From IMG/VR virus record IMGVR_UViG_3300050120_000110, positions 1 to 38,410 of that record: a DNA stretch of 38,410 nt; one strand, written 5' to 3'. The position numbers and the translations under genes were made by a program. This DNA is from a virus. Positions 1-8,267 of the stretch are shown one piece after another. The notes beneath the pieces are model-generated. The model worked only from the letters and a program-made list of their open reading frames with translations, was not told the DNA's origin and ran no database searches. Every line of letters begins with the position of its first letter. Position 1 is the first letter of the stretch.

Positions 1-200
1 TGTTGCATAATTATCGGGACCGTCGGGCGTACATTTGTGCATAGGAAGTTTGCGTCCCTCCGGAGAAATTAACAAGTCCAGCCAAATATATTGTGGTTGT
101 TGTTGACAATGAAAAACGAGCGGTCGGCGGAATGATACTTTCTGGGGTTCCTGACGCTAGTGTAATGTTGTTTTGAGATACAAGCCCGGTAGTTGCTGAT
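1..200. repeat. Terminal redundancy, left copy
   Basis: These 200 bases recur at 38211-38410 with one difference (c at 82, t at 38292). The simplest reading is an overlap left by linearising a circular map, so the unit genome is 38,210 bp. The repeat covers the 3' end of the fiber gene and the start codon of the holin-like gene. That places fiber and lysis genes next to each other on the circle. Whether the virion DNA is circularly permuted or has fixed ends cannot be decided here. Confidence 0.95.
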
Positions 201-1213
201 GGAGTTGCTGCGGATGTTGACGAAAATGCAGCTTGAACCGCAGTTATAGTAACTCCTGCGCTTTGAATATGGTAAATATTCCCAACAACGTCCCAATCGC
301 CCGCTGTTAATGAGATCGACGCAAAGTTTGACGTTACGCCACTTGTCGGAGTAGTTGTAATCGGACCCGACGAAATAACTTCCCCCACCGCCCCAGAGTT
401 AGCGTTATTATTTGTCGTCGTTCCAACGATTCCGTCGGTCTGACTAGGCGTAATCGTACCACTGACGGCGAGCGAAGAGAGCGTACCAACACTCGTAAGA
501 CTGGAATTGACTACGCCCGCCGCGAGAGTCGCACCTGTTAACGTCCCCGCCGCCGCAGCAACTGTGATCGGAGCCGTACCGTTGAAATTGACGCCGTTGA
601 TCGCCCTAGGCGTCTGTAGCGCTGTTGCAGTCGCCGCGTTGCCCGTCGTACTTCCGGACGATCCGGTAACACTACCCGAGATTGGAGCCGTTACGGTTAA
701 TCCGGCCAGAGTTCCAACGCTTGTCAAGCTGGACGCAGTAACCCCCGCAGCAAGAGTGCTGCCCGTTAGCGTTCCCGCAGCCGCAGCAACAGTGATCGGA
801 GCCAAGCCAGTGAAGTTGACGCCATTGATTGTATTTCCGGGGTTAAGCGACTGCGCCGAACCTGTGAAGTTACCCGTCAACGTTCCAGCAGCCACAGTGC
901 CGGTGACATTTAGATTCGCCAACGTTCCGACACTTGTAAGGCTGGAGTTGACCACGCCTGGCGCGAGAGTTGAACCCGTCAGAGTCCCCGCTGCTGCGGA
1001 CACAGTGATCGGTGCCGCGCCAGTGAAATTGACGCCGTTGATCGCGGCACCTGGTGTTAACTGACCCGCCGTTGCCGCAAACCCAGGAAACGACCCCGTT
1101 CCCTCGTTGAGCGACTGTTGAATCCATTGATACAACGCCAACTGAACGCGCGAGTTATACGAATCGAGTTGACTCGATATCGTAATCGGCAGATCGGGTA
1201 GAACTTGGGACAT
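11..1213 (-). CDS. Tail fiber / receptor-binding protein
   Basis: This 400-aa protein probably forms the trimeric fiber that contacts the host surface. Three imperfect repeats of about 42 residues (around 59-99, 129-171 and 205-246) share an INGVNFTG start, an APITV strand and an SSLTSVGTL end, as in phage fiber shafts. From about residue 250 the composition changes to a compact beta-rich tip containing LTAGDWDVVG and a basic end, MYARRSR, typical of C-terminal fiber domains. The N-terminus (SQLDSYNSRVQLALYQWIQ) probably attaches to the tail. It follows the collar gene after 21 bp. On the circle its stop codon is 2 bp upstream of the holin-like gene. No strong ribosome-binding site is visible. 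A fiber role is secure as a class; the receptor is unknown. Confidence 0.85.
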   Translation of the reverse strand: MSQVLPDLPITISSQLDSYNSRVQLALYQWIQQSLNEGTGSFPGFAATAGQLTPGAAINGVNFTGAAPITVSAAAGTLTGSTLAPGVVNSSLTSVGTLANLNVTGTVAAGTLTGNFTGSAQSLNPGNTINGVNFTGLAPITVAAAAGTLTGSTLAAGVTASSLTSVGTLAGLTVTAPISGSVTGSSGSTTGNAATATALQTPRAINGVNFNGTAPITVAAAAGTLTGATLAAGVVNSSLTSVGTLSSLAVSGTITPSQTDGIVGTTTNNNANSGAVGEVISSGPITTTPTSGVTSNFASISLTAGDWDVVGNIYHIQSAGVTITAVQAAFSSTSAATPSATTGLVSQNNITLASGTPESIIPPTARFSLSTTTTIYLAGLVNFSGGTQTSYAQMYARRSR

Positions 1214-1234
1214 GATCGTTACGTTAGCCCGAGA

Positions 1235-1945
1235 TTACGTCTTAATTATCTTTTGAACCACTGCCGACGGTTGCATGGTGTTGTGGGCGGTGTTCGATCC
1301 GGTATTTACGGAAGACGCCGTAATTCCCGTGGCGGCGTTAAATGTATTTGAATTTGTCCCAAAGTCAACCGCGTTATCCCCCGCCCCGCCGGCGGTTGTG
1401 TTACTTATGGATCCGGAAAAACCGTGATGATGCGTTGGGTCCGTAATATTAATTGTGTGATTGTGAGCCGCAAGTTCCGCAGTAATTAGAACGTGATTTT
1501 CCTCGCCAATCGTTTGCTGCCCCAATGTGCGAGCGGAAAGTCCCGTGCCAGTACCAGAGCCAATTGTCGTTCGGCCCCGTAAATCAGGAACGTTAAACGT
1601 CGTTGACCCGTCACCAACCCCCCATGTGGTCGATAACGCTGCAAACAGTCCCGAATAAGTTGTTCGACTCACTGCCGAACCATCGCAGGCCAAATAACCA
1701 GAGGGAATCGCAACACCCGCGAAATCAATTACTTGCCCCGGAATCGCAGCCTGATAATCCGTTCCTGCCACAGCGGCAGTAGTTCCTCCCGCACCGTCGC
1801 CTTTAAGGACAGTTACGACGCTAGTCGCCGGACACGCATTGCCGTTTGTCTGAGACTGAATCCAAGACAGCAACGCCATTACCTGAGTGGCGTCCGCAGT
1901 CGTCCCGTTAGTCAACGTGAGCGGAAAATTGTTAACGATACTCAT
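1235..1945 (-). CDS. Phage tail collar domain protein
   Basis: This 236-aa protein carries a tail-collar (PF07484-type) domain at about residues 70-135. The hallmark stretch has IPSGYLACDGSAVSR, then the TFNVPDLRGR strand, and is followed by a His-rich region (AAHNHTI, DPTHHHGF), as in short fibers with metal-binding tips. The N-terminal 30 residues (SIVNNFPLTLTNGT...VMALLSWIQ) resemble the start of the neighbouring fiber, which suggests a shared attachment region. The ATG overlaps the stop of the 544-aa tail hub gene (ATGA), so translation is coupled. It is probably a second tail fiber or fiber-connector subunit. Confidence 0.85.
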   Translation of the reverse strand: MSIVNNFPLTLTNGTTADATQVMALLSWIQSQTNGNACPATSVVTVLKGDGAGGTTAAVAGTDYQAAIPGQVIDFAGVAIPSGYLACDGSAVSRTTYSGLFAALSTTWGVGDGSTTFNVPDLRGRTTIGSGTGTGLSARTLGQQTIGEENHVLITAELAAHNHTINITDPTHHHGFSGSISNTTAGGAGDNAVDFGTNSNTFNAATGITASSVNTGSNTAHNTMQPSAVVQKIIKT

Positions 1946-3576
1946 GATTGGAGAGTGTACCCGGTTCGTTGCGTTCTGGCGTAAAAAGTCCCTACCGCGG
2001 TATTAGACGAGGCAACCGCCGATACTTCGATTGCCAGTTTATTGAACACCAGTGGTATGGGCCACGGGACGGTGTACGTAATTGGCTGTGTAGCCGAAGA
2101 TGACCATTGTCCAGACCCCCATAGAAACGAATTCCAAACTGCGCCATTCGCCTGAGTCGTAACACCTGCCGACGCAATAAAGTTGCCTCTATCGTTGAAA
2201 GATTGAATTGAAAAGTTAAGTGGCATGCCCGACGACGACAATTCGATGGTCGATTCCACAACTTGTTTCATCGCCATTTCATCGCGTTTAGGGAAATCCG
2301 AAGACTTCATGTCTATGTTGAAAGGCACGCCAAGGTCAGTGTAAATCGTGTTCGTGTTCGGTCTAGTCAAACTTTGAAGTAACTGGGCAAGATTGAACAC
2401 ACTCGATAAAATGAACGCGTCCCCCGTGGAAGACGCGCATCCGTACTCAAATGTATGAGGGCCATTCCACCGAAGTCGCGTCGTATCGAACCAGTAATCG
2501 TATGTTCCCGACACCCCATCAACGATGGTGGGAATACAAATACGATAGATAGCTCCAGCAAATGCGGCTGCGACACGCGAAGGGGTTGTAACGTAATTGA
2601 ATGGTGTTCTCAAGTCGGATTGCGCACCAATCGATCCCAATTGATGGGCAACGACCGTTACCGCCCCGTACGGACTAACAATGTAAGCCGCGTCGGTTCC
2701 TGCAAAAAACACACCGAAAGGTGTAGACACGACTGATCTCGGCGACAAGGTGCCGACATTCAGGGATATGTAATTCAGCGACAGACTGCCGGTCACAGCG
2801 GCATCCCCGGTTATCTGCCATATCTGAGTTACTTTGAACGCCAGCAACGCTCCGATAACACCCGCCGAAGTCGTTTGAACCGGCAAGCCCGACAACGCTG
2901 TGATCGGCGTACTGTCACCCAATGTCAACGCCTGACCCGCATTAGTCATGACGGTAGGAGTCAGAACATCGCTGTAGAACGCTTGATTCTTAACTGCGAA
3001 GTACGCTCGATTATTCAAGTTGGCAACGAAAGTTGGAACTCCGGGTAATCCGTTCGTCGCCGTGTTCATCGTTGAATACGCGGGCGCTGCGGGGTTCGTT
3101 ATGTCGATCACACCGAAGAAATTAGACCCCGCGCCCGTGTACCCCGGATGCGTGATGATGACCTTAATCCCAACGATAGTCAGAGTTGGCGGCGTCCAAG
3201 CTCCGGTCACAGCGGGGGACGTGGGACGCCCCTCGGCATTCCCTGCTGTAACGCCCGTAACCGTAATGAACGCCTGTGATACCAGGTCATACACAAACGG
3301 CTCGTCATGCCCCGCTGTAAGCCCCGTGGCAACCATTCCGTAGACCCGCGTGCCAATGACAACTTGCAATGATACGAACGCGGGTGTCGTGAAACCGACG
3401 AAATTAGTCAATGCTGCACCAACTCCCGGACGAGCGATTATCAACTCGGGGTTTGACGGGTCGAAAACAAGATTCTGAAGCTTACGGCAAGCTCCCGGAA
3501 ATACATCCGTGGCGTCGAAAGCGTCAACTAATCCACGTGGCGTAAAGCGGATCGGAGTGGATTGAGCGATAGCCAT
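1942..3576 (-). CDS. Tail hub / DNA stabilisation-like virion protein (P22 gp10-like)
   Basis: This 544-aa protein has no transmembrane segment and is dominated by short beta strands and Gly/Thr/Val-rich turns, as expected for a beta-propeller-like tail component. The N-terminus (IRFTPRGLVDAFDATD, then FPGACRKLQNLVFDP) resembles a family found after the head-tail adaptor in many podoviruses and often labelled packaged-DNA stabilisation or gp10-like. Its position between the adaptor-like gene and the collar/fiber genes fits a tail hub that closes the portal channel and anchors fibers. Assignment to the exact P22 gp10 fold is inference from family memory and gene order; a structural virion role is firmer. 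Confidence 0.6.
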   Translation of the reverse strand: MAIAQSTPIRFTPRGLVDAFDATDVFPGACRKLQNLVFDPSNPELIIARPGVGAALTNFVGFTTPAFVSLQVVIGTRVYGMVATGLTAGHDEPFVYDLVSQAFITVTGVTAGNAEGRPTSPAVTGAWTPPTLTIVGIKVIITHPGYTGAGSNFFGVIDITNPAAPAYSTMNTATNGLPGVPTFVANLNNRAYFAVKNQAFYSDVLTPTVMTNAGQALTLGDSTPITALSGLPVQTTSAGVIGALLAFKVTQIWQITGDAAVTGSLSLNYISLNVGTLSPRSVVSTPFGVFFAGTDAAYIVSPYGAVTVVAHQLGSIGAQSDLRTPFNYVTTPSRVAAAFAGAIYRICIPTIVDGVSGTYDYWFDTTRLRWNGPHTFEYGCASSTGDAFILSSVFNLAQLLQSLTRPNTNTIYTDLGVPFNIDMKSSDFPKRDEMAMKQVVESTIELSSSGMPLNFSIQSFNDRGNFIASAGVTTQANGAVWNSFLWGSGQWSSSATQPITYTVPWPIPLVFNKLAIEVSAVASSNTAVGTFYARTQRTGYTLQS

Positions 3577-3579
3577 GAA

Positions 3580-4272
3580 TCACCACGGCTCGATCTTGGT
3601 TGGACGCAAAGACCCGCCAATACGGAACCTGCGCGGATCAAGTTTGACCTCTTTGACCACCTGTTGCTCGTCTCCCTCAGTCAAAAGATGAACACCCAAC
3701 ATACGCATGGCGTCCGCTTCAAAGCCCGGATAGCGCGTGTCGTCGGTCACACGCATAAGCCTCATCGCCGTGGCAGTTACGAGATAGTCCTGATCTTCGA
3801 ACCACGGAATCGTCGCGCTCGATTCGGGCGTGACGATATCCGCACGCTTGACCATGTAGCGATGCGTCAGGATCAGCCCCGTATTTGATTGGGGGTAGAT
3901 GTAGAGCAATCCCGGCTGCTGCGTAGCAACGGGAGAAAGATCGGTAGCCCACTCGTACGGGTAATTCGACGTGGTTGACTTGTTGGGCTCACTATCGAAC
4001 TGCTGTCGATTCGACGGTTGCAGGAAATACGGTTGATCGTTGATGAGATACATCAACTCATACGTCCGAAGATAGTCGGGTTCAAGATTGAACGGACCGT
4101 TGCTGTTGGCAATCACAGGGATCGTCGTCGATACGAGATTGACCTTCAAATTCCGATGCATAACCAAGTCTTGCAAGACAAGGTTAAGACACCTTCCGCC
4201 CAACGAAACGAATCCTGGGCACTTGGCGATTGCCAGTGCGTCAGCGACGATTTGTTGGGCAGAAATGGGCAT
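3580..4272 (-). CDS. Head-tail adaptor-like protein
   Basis: This 230-aa protein starts with a helical segment (ISAQQIVADALAIAKCPGF, then RCLNLVLQDLVMHRNL). Aromatic-rich strands follow (FNLEPDYLRTYELMYL, YPYEWATDLSP, LLYIYPQ). This architecture is common in podoviral head-tail connector proteins encoded just after the capsid module. It lies between capsid-side orphans and the tail hub, and its start overlaps the 137-aa gene stop. I infer a dodecameric adaptor under the portal, analogous to P22 gp4 or T7 gp11. I see no catalytic motif. Moderate confidence in the adaptor role, high that it is a gene. Confidence 0.5.
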   Translation of the reverse strand: MPISAQQIVADALAIAKCPGFVSLGGRCLNLVLQDLVMHRNLKVNLVSTTIPVIANSNGPFNLEPDYLRTYELMYLINDQPYFLQPSNRQQFDSEPNKSTTSNYPYEWATDLSPVATQQPGLLYIYPQSNTGLILTHRYMVKRADIVTPESSATIPWFEDQDYLVTATAMRLMRVTDDTRYPGFEADAMRMLGVHLLTEGDEQQVVKEVKLDPRRFRIGGSLRPTKIEPW

Positions 4273-4685
4273 TACAGACCCACCTTGGCTTTGGCGTCTG
4301 CAATCGCTTGCGTACCCTTGTCAATCTCTTCTTGCACCTTACCGACGCTGTTGCTGATGTTGGTGATAGCAAGCTTTTCTTGACTGGTGAGCTTTCCGCC
4401 CGCCGACTGCTTCATGTCCAGCGAAGACATATGCTCGCGCATTTGATCCAGTTGCTTGATCATCTGATCTCGCTTGGCTTCCAGTTCCGGAATTTCGGCA
4501 CGTGTGCGCTGACGGTCCAAAACGTCGTGCAGAATATCCACACGGGCGTTCACGGACTCGAACGACTCGCCGTCGTACAGATAGCCGCTGACTGCAAAAG
4601 TCTTGCCGTTGGGCAAGGTTGCACTCAGGTTGTAATTTCCGGTTACGGCTACGCCGGACGGATCAATAGGTTTATTTTCGCTCAC
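4272..4685 (-). CDS. Orphan protein with C-terminal coiled coil
   Basis: This 137-aa protein is not recognised. The first 45 residues look beta-rich (NYNLSATLPNGKTFAVSGYL). Residues 50-130 are highly charged and heptad-like (ELEAKRDQMIKQLDQMREHM, then VGKVQEEIDKGTQAIADAKA), predicting a long helix or coiled coil. The start is a GTG at 4685, chosen because AGGAGA sits about 8 bases upstream. The gene lies in the capsid-to-tail interval and could be a head decoration, completion or small tail chaperone protein. There is no sequence evidence to choose between these. Confidence 0.7.
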   Translation of the reverse strand: MSENKPIDPSGVAVTGNYNLSATLPNGKTFAVSGYLYDGESFESVNARVDILHDVLDRQRTRAEIPELEAKRDQMIKQLDQMREHMSSLDMKQSAGGKLTSQEKLAITNISNSVGKVQEEIDKGTQAIADAKAKVGL

Positions 4686-4709
4686 TGGGGGTTCTCCTGG
4701 GGTTGGTAA

Positions 4710-5192
4710 TTAGTGTGCGCGTTGAGCTCTTGCGGCGGAAGTCATCAAATGCTTGTTCATGGGCTTGCGGTAAGCATTCTCTTGATCACCATGAATGCTC
4801 TTCTCGTGCTCCCAACAACGGGCCACTCGGCTCTTCATATCGGCCAGAGTCATCGGATCGAACTCATACGTTTGGCCGTGGTAGTACGCCACCCCGTTTG
4901 TAGTCAGATCGAGACCCGCACCAGCCGGAAGGTCGATGCGATAGAAATACGTCGGGTATTCGACATTCTTGTATTTCAGTTTCTTTTCGTCCTTTTCGGC
5001 AGGGTTCAGACACACCGAAACGGTAACCGTCTTACCGGTGGGCTGCTCCTCGGTCCCGTTGTACGGGCCGACCATGGATAGCGCGTGTGCCTGAGCCTCA
5101 CCGCGAGCGGCCTCAGATTCGCCTAGAGCCGATTGCAGACGAGTAATCTCGTCGCGCATGAACTTCAGTTCTTCTTCAGTGGTCTTAGCCAT
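4710..5192 (-). CDS. Orphan protein of the capsid module
   Basis: This 160-aa protein is not recognised. An N-terminal charged helix (EEELKFMRDEITRLQSALGE) is followed by a beta-rich middle with an apparent folded domain (KTVTVSVCLNPAEKDEKKL, PTYFYRIDLPAGAGLDLT, VAYYHGQTYEFD) and a basic C-terminus rich in His, Arg and Ala. The start overlaps the stop of the upstream 113-aa gene as TAATG. Position after the capsid protein suggests a virion or head-associated role, but nothing in the sequence identifies one. Confidence 0.7.
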   Translation of the reverse strand: MAKTTEEELKFMRDEITRLQSALGESEAARGEAQAHALSMVGPYNGTEEQPTGKTVTVSVCLNPAEKDEKKLKYKNVEYPTYFYRIDLPAGAGLDLTTNGVAYYHGQTYEFDPMTLADMKSRVARCWEHEKSIHGDQENAYRKPMNKHLMTSAARAQRAH

Positions 5193-5533
5193 TACGATGC
5201 TCCACGGGTGACGTTGATGACCATCGGATGATCGGCGGAATCTCGACCAAACGAACGGGTTTCCAGAATATGGACCGGGACGGATGGTGCCGACTCGACA
5301 AGCACCGGCTCTGATGGTGCCGACTCGGCCACAGGTTCAGCGGCAGGAGCCGGAGAGGGAACCCCGTCCACCTCATCTGTGGCCGAGACCGACGTAACTG
5401 GTTCGGTGCGTTCGCCATCAACCGGGGAAAGAGAAGGCTCGGGATGGTTGAACGGGATCATCTTTTCGACAAACCCCTCAATTTTCGCAACCTCTTCCTT
5501 CAAACCTTCGAAGGTGGTGATTTCTTCATTCAT
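5192..5533 (-). CDS. Acidic Pro/Ala/Glu-rich orphan
   Basis: This 113-aa protein is strongly acidic. It has a helical N-terminus (EITTFEGLKEEVAKIEGFVE) and then a low-complexity linker rich in Pro, Ala, Ser, Glu and Val (about residues 30-90). The start at 5533 has a clear AGGAG ribosome-binding site and follows the stem-loop at 5555-5576 after the major capsid gene. Low complexity plus helical ends would suit a disordered assembly factor or a head-exposed decoration, but that is inference. No family is recognised. Confidence 0.65.
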   Translation of the reverse strand: MNEEITTFEGLKEEVAKIEGFVEKMIPFNHPEPSLSPVDGERTEPVTSVSATDEVDGVPSPAPAAEPVAESAPSEPVLVESAPSVPVHILETRSFGRDSADHPMVINVTRGAS

Positions 5534-5554
5534 TGAATTCTCCTAGATGTGGAA

Positions 5555-5576
5555 CCCCGGACGGTTAGGTCCGGGG
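5555..5576 (-). terminator. Stem-loop after the capsid gene
   Basis: A perfect 8-bp inverted repeat (CCCCGGAC / GTCCGGGG) flanks a 6-nt loop, between the end of the major capsid gene (stop at 5590) and the next start at 5533. In the minus-strand direction it is not followed by a strong T-run, so it is more likely an attenuator or mRNA-stabilising hairpin than a full intrinsic terminator. Confidence 0.45.
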
Positions 5577-5589
5577 ATGGGTCAACCGA

Positions 5590-7056
5590 TTACTCCGACG
5601 CAGTTCCGGCTGTGTAACCCGGCGAGAACGCAGAACCGGACTCAACTCGCGCCATGTAGGCGTTGTTCAGGATGATCGTGCCGTACATCATTTTCCAAGA
5701 TACCACACGGGTCTGGTTCATCGGGTCCGACTTGTCGGCATCGCGCAGGTAGTGATACTGCACGTTCTCGAGCAAGACCTGACCGTAAGCGTCGGTACCG
5801 AAGAAGTACGTAGGGAACACAGTCACGCCAGTTGCGGGAGCCGAAGGCGGCGTTTGTGCGGCACCAACGCCGGTCAGAACCACCGTAGAGCCGGACGCCA
5901 GTTGCGTTGCCATACCAGCCAGAGGGCCGGTCGATGGGCCGGACGCAGACACCGCCAGATTCGTCGGCGTCGCAGAGGTGCCGATATAGACGTTGAACAC
6001 AAATCCGGTCAGAGTCGGCAGCGTGATGCTGATCGAACCCGTAGCCCCCGTGGTCACAGTGCCGGAACCAACTTGGTAGATTTTCTGTTCCACCGAAGTT
6101 TGAGCCGGAGACGCAGTGACTTGCAGGAAATACGTCGCTGCGGCCAGTTGCCCACCCGTGGTCGCCGGAGTTCCGTTACCCACCGTCGCAACACCCGTCC
6201 AGTACGGAATCATATTGGTTTTGCAGAACCGGGTGCCCCCCCATTCGCCAATGTCGTTGTTGTACAGACGATCGATATCGCTGTATGACCACGCGGTGGC
6301 GATGGTGGCGTTTTGACGCAAGTCCTGAGTCACAAGCGGATGCACCAGCGCCACATAATGCGGCATGGCGCTGGGCTTCTTGCTCATGTTCTTATAAGCG
6401 TTCGCGTCTTCCATCATGTCCACGCGCTCATCGCCGTTGAACAGAGGTGCGCCAAATGTTTCCAGAGAACCGACAATCTTGCCGATTTCCATAGGACTCA
6501 TCACGTCAGCCGCAACAAGCGCGGCGCGGTTGGCCTTGCCGTTGGCGTAATTGACCTGCGTTGCCGTGGTCAGGATGTTGAACACATTGCGCTCAACGGT
6601 TTCCGGTTGCTGAATGGCGATCAAACGAATCGCCTGTTTGAACAGGGGATGCTTGATGGTCATGTCGGCCACATCGGTGACTCGAACCAGATCGCCCCAT
6701 TGTTGCGCTTGGGCGCTGACTTGGGCAATCGTGATCGCCTCACCGGCAGCGGCCACACCTTCAGAGAGCGGCGAAAACGGCAAGGGAAGACGTTCGTAAC
6801 GAGTCGCGGTGTACGTAACACCGGCATTTTTCTCGATTCGAAGCGGTTGACCGAACTGATAAGCAACCAATTGACGCTGAGCGATTCGAAGCACGGCCTC
6901 TTGAATGTGTAATTCAATATCGTTCGCAATCGTTTGATTGTTCGGACCGGGGGAGTAATTCGTCAGCCCCGGATAGAGTTTCTCCATTTGGGCAACGAGC
7001 CAACTGGCACCGATAATGATGGCGATGACAGCGAGTGACAGCAAAAGGTATTTCAT
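5590..7056 (-). CDS. Major capsid protein, N4 gp56-type, with Ig-like insertion
   Basis: This 488-aa protein forms the capsid shell. The HK97-fold core of the N4 gp56 family is seen from about residue 40: a long helix (ELHIQEAVLRIAQRQLVAYQ), IRLIAIQQPETVERNVFNIL, HYVALVHPLVTQDLR, and the C-terminal VVSWKMMYGTIILNNAYMAR. Residues about 289-409 are a Thr/Gly/Ser-rich block that interrupts the core and looks like an Ig or fibronectin-like surface domain. Residues 2-22 are a hydrophobic leader (YLLLSLAVIAIIIGASW), unusual for a capsid protein. The start at 7056 is preceded by AGGAT; an internal ATG at 6987 would remove the leader but has no clear ribosome-binding site. It follows the scaffold gene by 8 bp. 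Confidence 0.92.
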   Translation of the reverse strand: MKYLLLSLAVIAIIIGASWLVAQMEKLYPGLTNYSPGPNNQTIANDIELHIQEAVLRIAQRQLVAYQFGQPLRIEKNAGVTYTATRYERLPLPFSPLSEGVAAAGEAITIAQVSAQAQQWGDLVRVTDVADMTIKHPLFKQAIRLIAIQQPETVERNVFNILTTATQVNYANGKANRAALVAADVMSPMEIGKIVGSLETFGAPLFNGDERVDMMEDANAYKNMSKKPSAMPHYVALVHPLVTQDLRQNATIATAWSYSDIDRLYNNDIGEWGGTRFCKTNMIPYWTGVATVGNGTPATTGGQLAAATYFLQVTASPAQTSVEQKIYQVGSGTVTTGATGSISITLPTLTGFVFNVYIGTSATPTNLAVSASGPSTGPLAGMATQLASGSTVVLTGVGAAQTPPSAPATGVTVFPTYFFGTDAYGQVLLENVQYHYLRDADKSDPMNQTRVVSWKMMYGTIILNNAYMARVESGSAFSPGYTAGTASE

Positions 7057-7064
7057 GATTTATC

Positions 7065-7835
7065 CTAGATTCTGATATTTTCCAGCCGCCTCTCGCGCTT
7101 TTCAGCCTCTGACAGTCTACCACCACCCGACGATGAAACGTCGGATCGTGCGCCCGGAGTTGTTGCGCGAGTTGCGGAACCTGATTTTGTGGATTTCACT
7201 TCGGATGATTTAAGCTTTCCATCCAGCATGTCTTTGCCGACCAGGATAGCCAAAAGGTTCTCCCGTGGCGCATTGTTACCCCGTGATCGGAGTTCGGTCA
7301 GCATGGTTTCAACACGATCCTTGTACGCGGCAAACAGTTTTGGCTTTGATGCCTGCAACTGACTGAACGCGGCCTTGTCGGTCATGTCTTGCGCTGTGAA
7401 CAACGTGTTCTGAGAGATTGATCGAGCTTCCCGCGCCGCCCGGTTGGCATTGATGGCATATTTCTGCCAATCGTTCGCCTCGGGGTTGCGCAAGACTTCT
7501 TCCTCTTGCTGCCAGATTCGTTGTTCCTCACTCGGTTGCGCAGGGCTTGCCGGTTGACGCCGCGCAGCTTCAAGCTCGGCCCGAGCCGTAGCCAGTTGCC
7601 GTTCGGCTTCCTGTGCGCGACTGCGCGCAGCCTGCATGTCCCGTTGATACCGTGTGAGCGGCTTTGGTTCGGGGTCTTCCGCAGGTTCCTCGGGCTCATC
7701 GACCGATTCATCCTGAGTTTCCTCGGGCTCATCGACCGATTCATCCTGAGTTTCCTCGGGAATCGGATCATCGTCAGGTTCAATACACGCCGACAACCGT
7801 TTGACCAACCAATCAAGTAAAAGCGATTTCCACAT
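7065..7835 (-). CDS. Scaffolding-like protein
   Basis: This 256-aa, mostly helical and highly charged protein lies just upstream of the capsid gene. After a short amphipathic N-terminus (WKSLLLDWLVKRLSA) comes an acidic block with a duplicated ETQDESVDEPE unit, then a coiled coil (about residues 70-110, RDMQAARSRAQEAERQLATA). The C-terminus is basic (LSEAEKRERRLENIRI), the usual capsid-binding end of scaffolds. Position, charge pattern and lack of a fold motif support a scaffold. I chose the ATG at 7835 because GGAG lies 6 bases upstream. An ATG at 7847, 1 bp after the metallopeptidase stop codon, would add four residues. Confidence 0.75.
   Translation of the reverse strand: MWKSLLLDWLVKRLSACIEPDDDPIPEETQDESVDEPEETQDESVDEPEEPAEDPEPKPLTRYQRDMQAARSRAQEAERQLATARAELEAARRQPASPAQPSEEQRIWQQEEEVLRNPEANDWQKYAINANRAAREARSISQNTLFTAQDMTDKAAFSQLQASKPKLFAAYKDRVETMLTELRSRGNNAPRENLLAILVGKDMLDGKLKSSEVKSTKSGSATRATTPGARSDVSSSGGGRLSEAEKRERRLENIRI
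7686..7760 (-). repeat. 33-bp tandem repeat in scaffold gene
   Basis: A 33-bp unit occurs at 7686-7718 and exactly again at 7719-7751, with a 9-base partial third copy at 7752-7760. It encodes the duplicated acidic ETQDESVDEPE segment and is in frame, so copy-number change would alter only the length of the acidic arm. Confidence 0.9.
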
Positions 7836-7848
7836 TTCCATCTCCATG

Positions 7849-8262
7849 TCAGGTTACGCCGGACAGCGATTCGGAGGCCCCCGCCTCACGCGATTTAGTT
7901 CGTGACGTGAACTGCTCGATAACTTTGATCCGCTCGGCGGTAGCGGGATGCATATTCCCACCTTTGTCGAAGCGAGATAATACCTTAATTAATGCGCCGC
8001 CATAGCCGAGTTTGGCCGCAAATAGGTCGGCTTCAAACTCTTGCTGGTGGCACAGTCGTTTCATCCAAGCGGGAAACATTAACGCCAGCGCCCGCCATTC
8101 ACTGTGATGATTTTCACAGTGATACAACTCATGCGCAATGACGGCCTGTTGCTCGACGCTCGAAAGCTGACAAAACAAATTACTGACATAGATACGCTTC
8201 CACCAGAAAAAACTGGCGGAAGCAGCTACGGTATTTCGTTTTGTAACTTTGACTTTAAGCAT
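7849..8262 (-). CDS. M48-type zinc metallopeptidase, candidate prohead protease
   Basis: This 137-aa protein has the zincin signature HELYH (residues 44-48), with Glu45 as the expected catalytic base. A second-helix EFEAD (75-79) supplies the likely third zinc ligand Glu75. HPATAERI (105-112) matches the HPxxxxRI element of M48 peptidases. It lacks the membrane segments of HtpX/Ste24, so it is a minimal soluble M48 domain. It sits between portal and scaffold genes, where tailed phages usually encode the prohead maturation protease, and no serine-type prohead protease is visible elsewhere. I infer cleavage of scaffold and/or capsid leader during maturation. The fold call is strong; the role is contextual. 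Confidence 0.8.
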   Translation of the reverse strand: MLKVKVTKRNTVAASASFFWWKRIYVSNLFCQLSSVEQQAVIAHELYHCENHHSEWRALALMFPAWMKRLCHQQEFEADLFAAKLGYGGALIKVLSRFDKGGNMHPATAERIKVIEQFTSRTKSREAGASESLSGVT

Positions 8263-8267
8263 TATGG

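Noticed and set aside
507-1064. 185-aa plus-strand open frame opposite the fiber gene
   Set aside because: It mirrors the repetitive fiber shaft codons; no ribosome-binding site, and the composition is repetitive Val/Pro/Ala.
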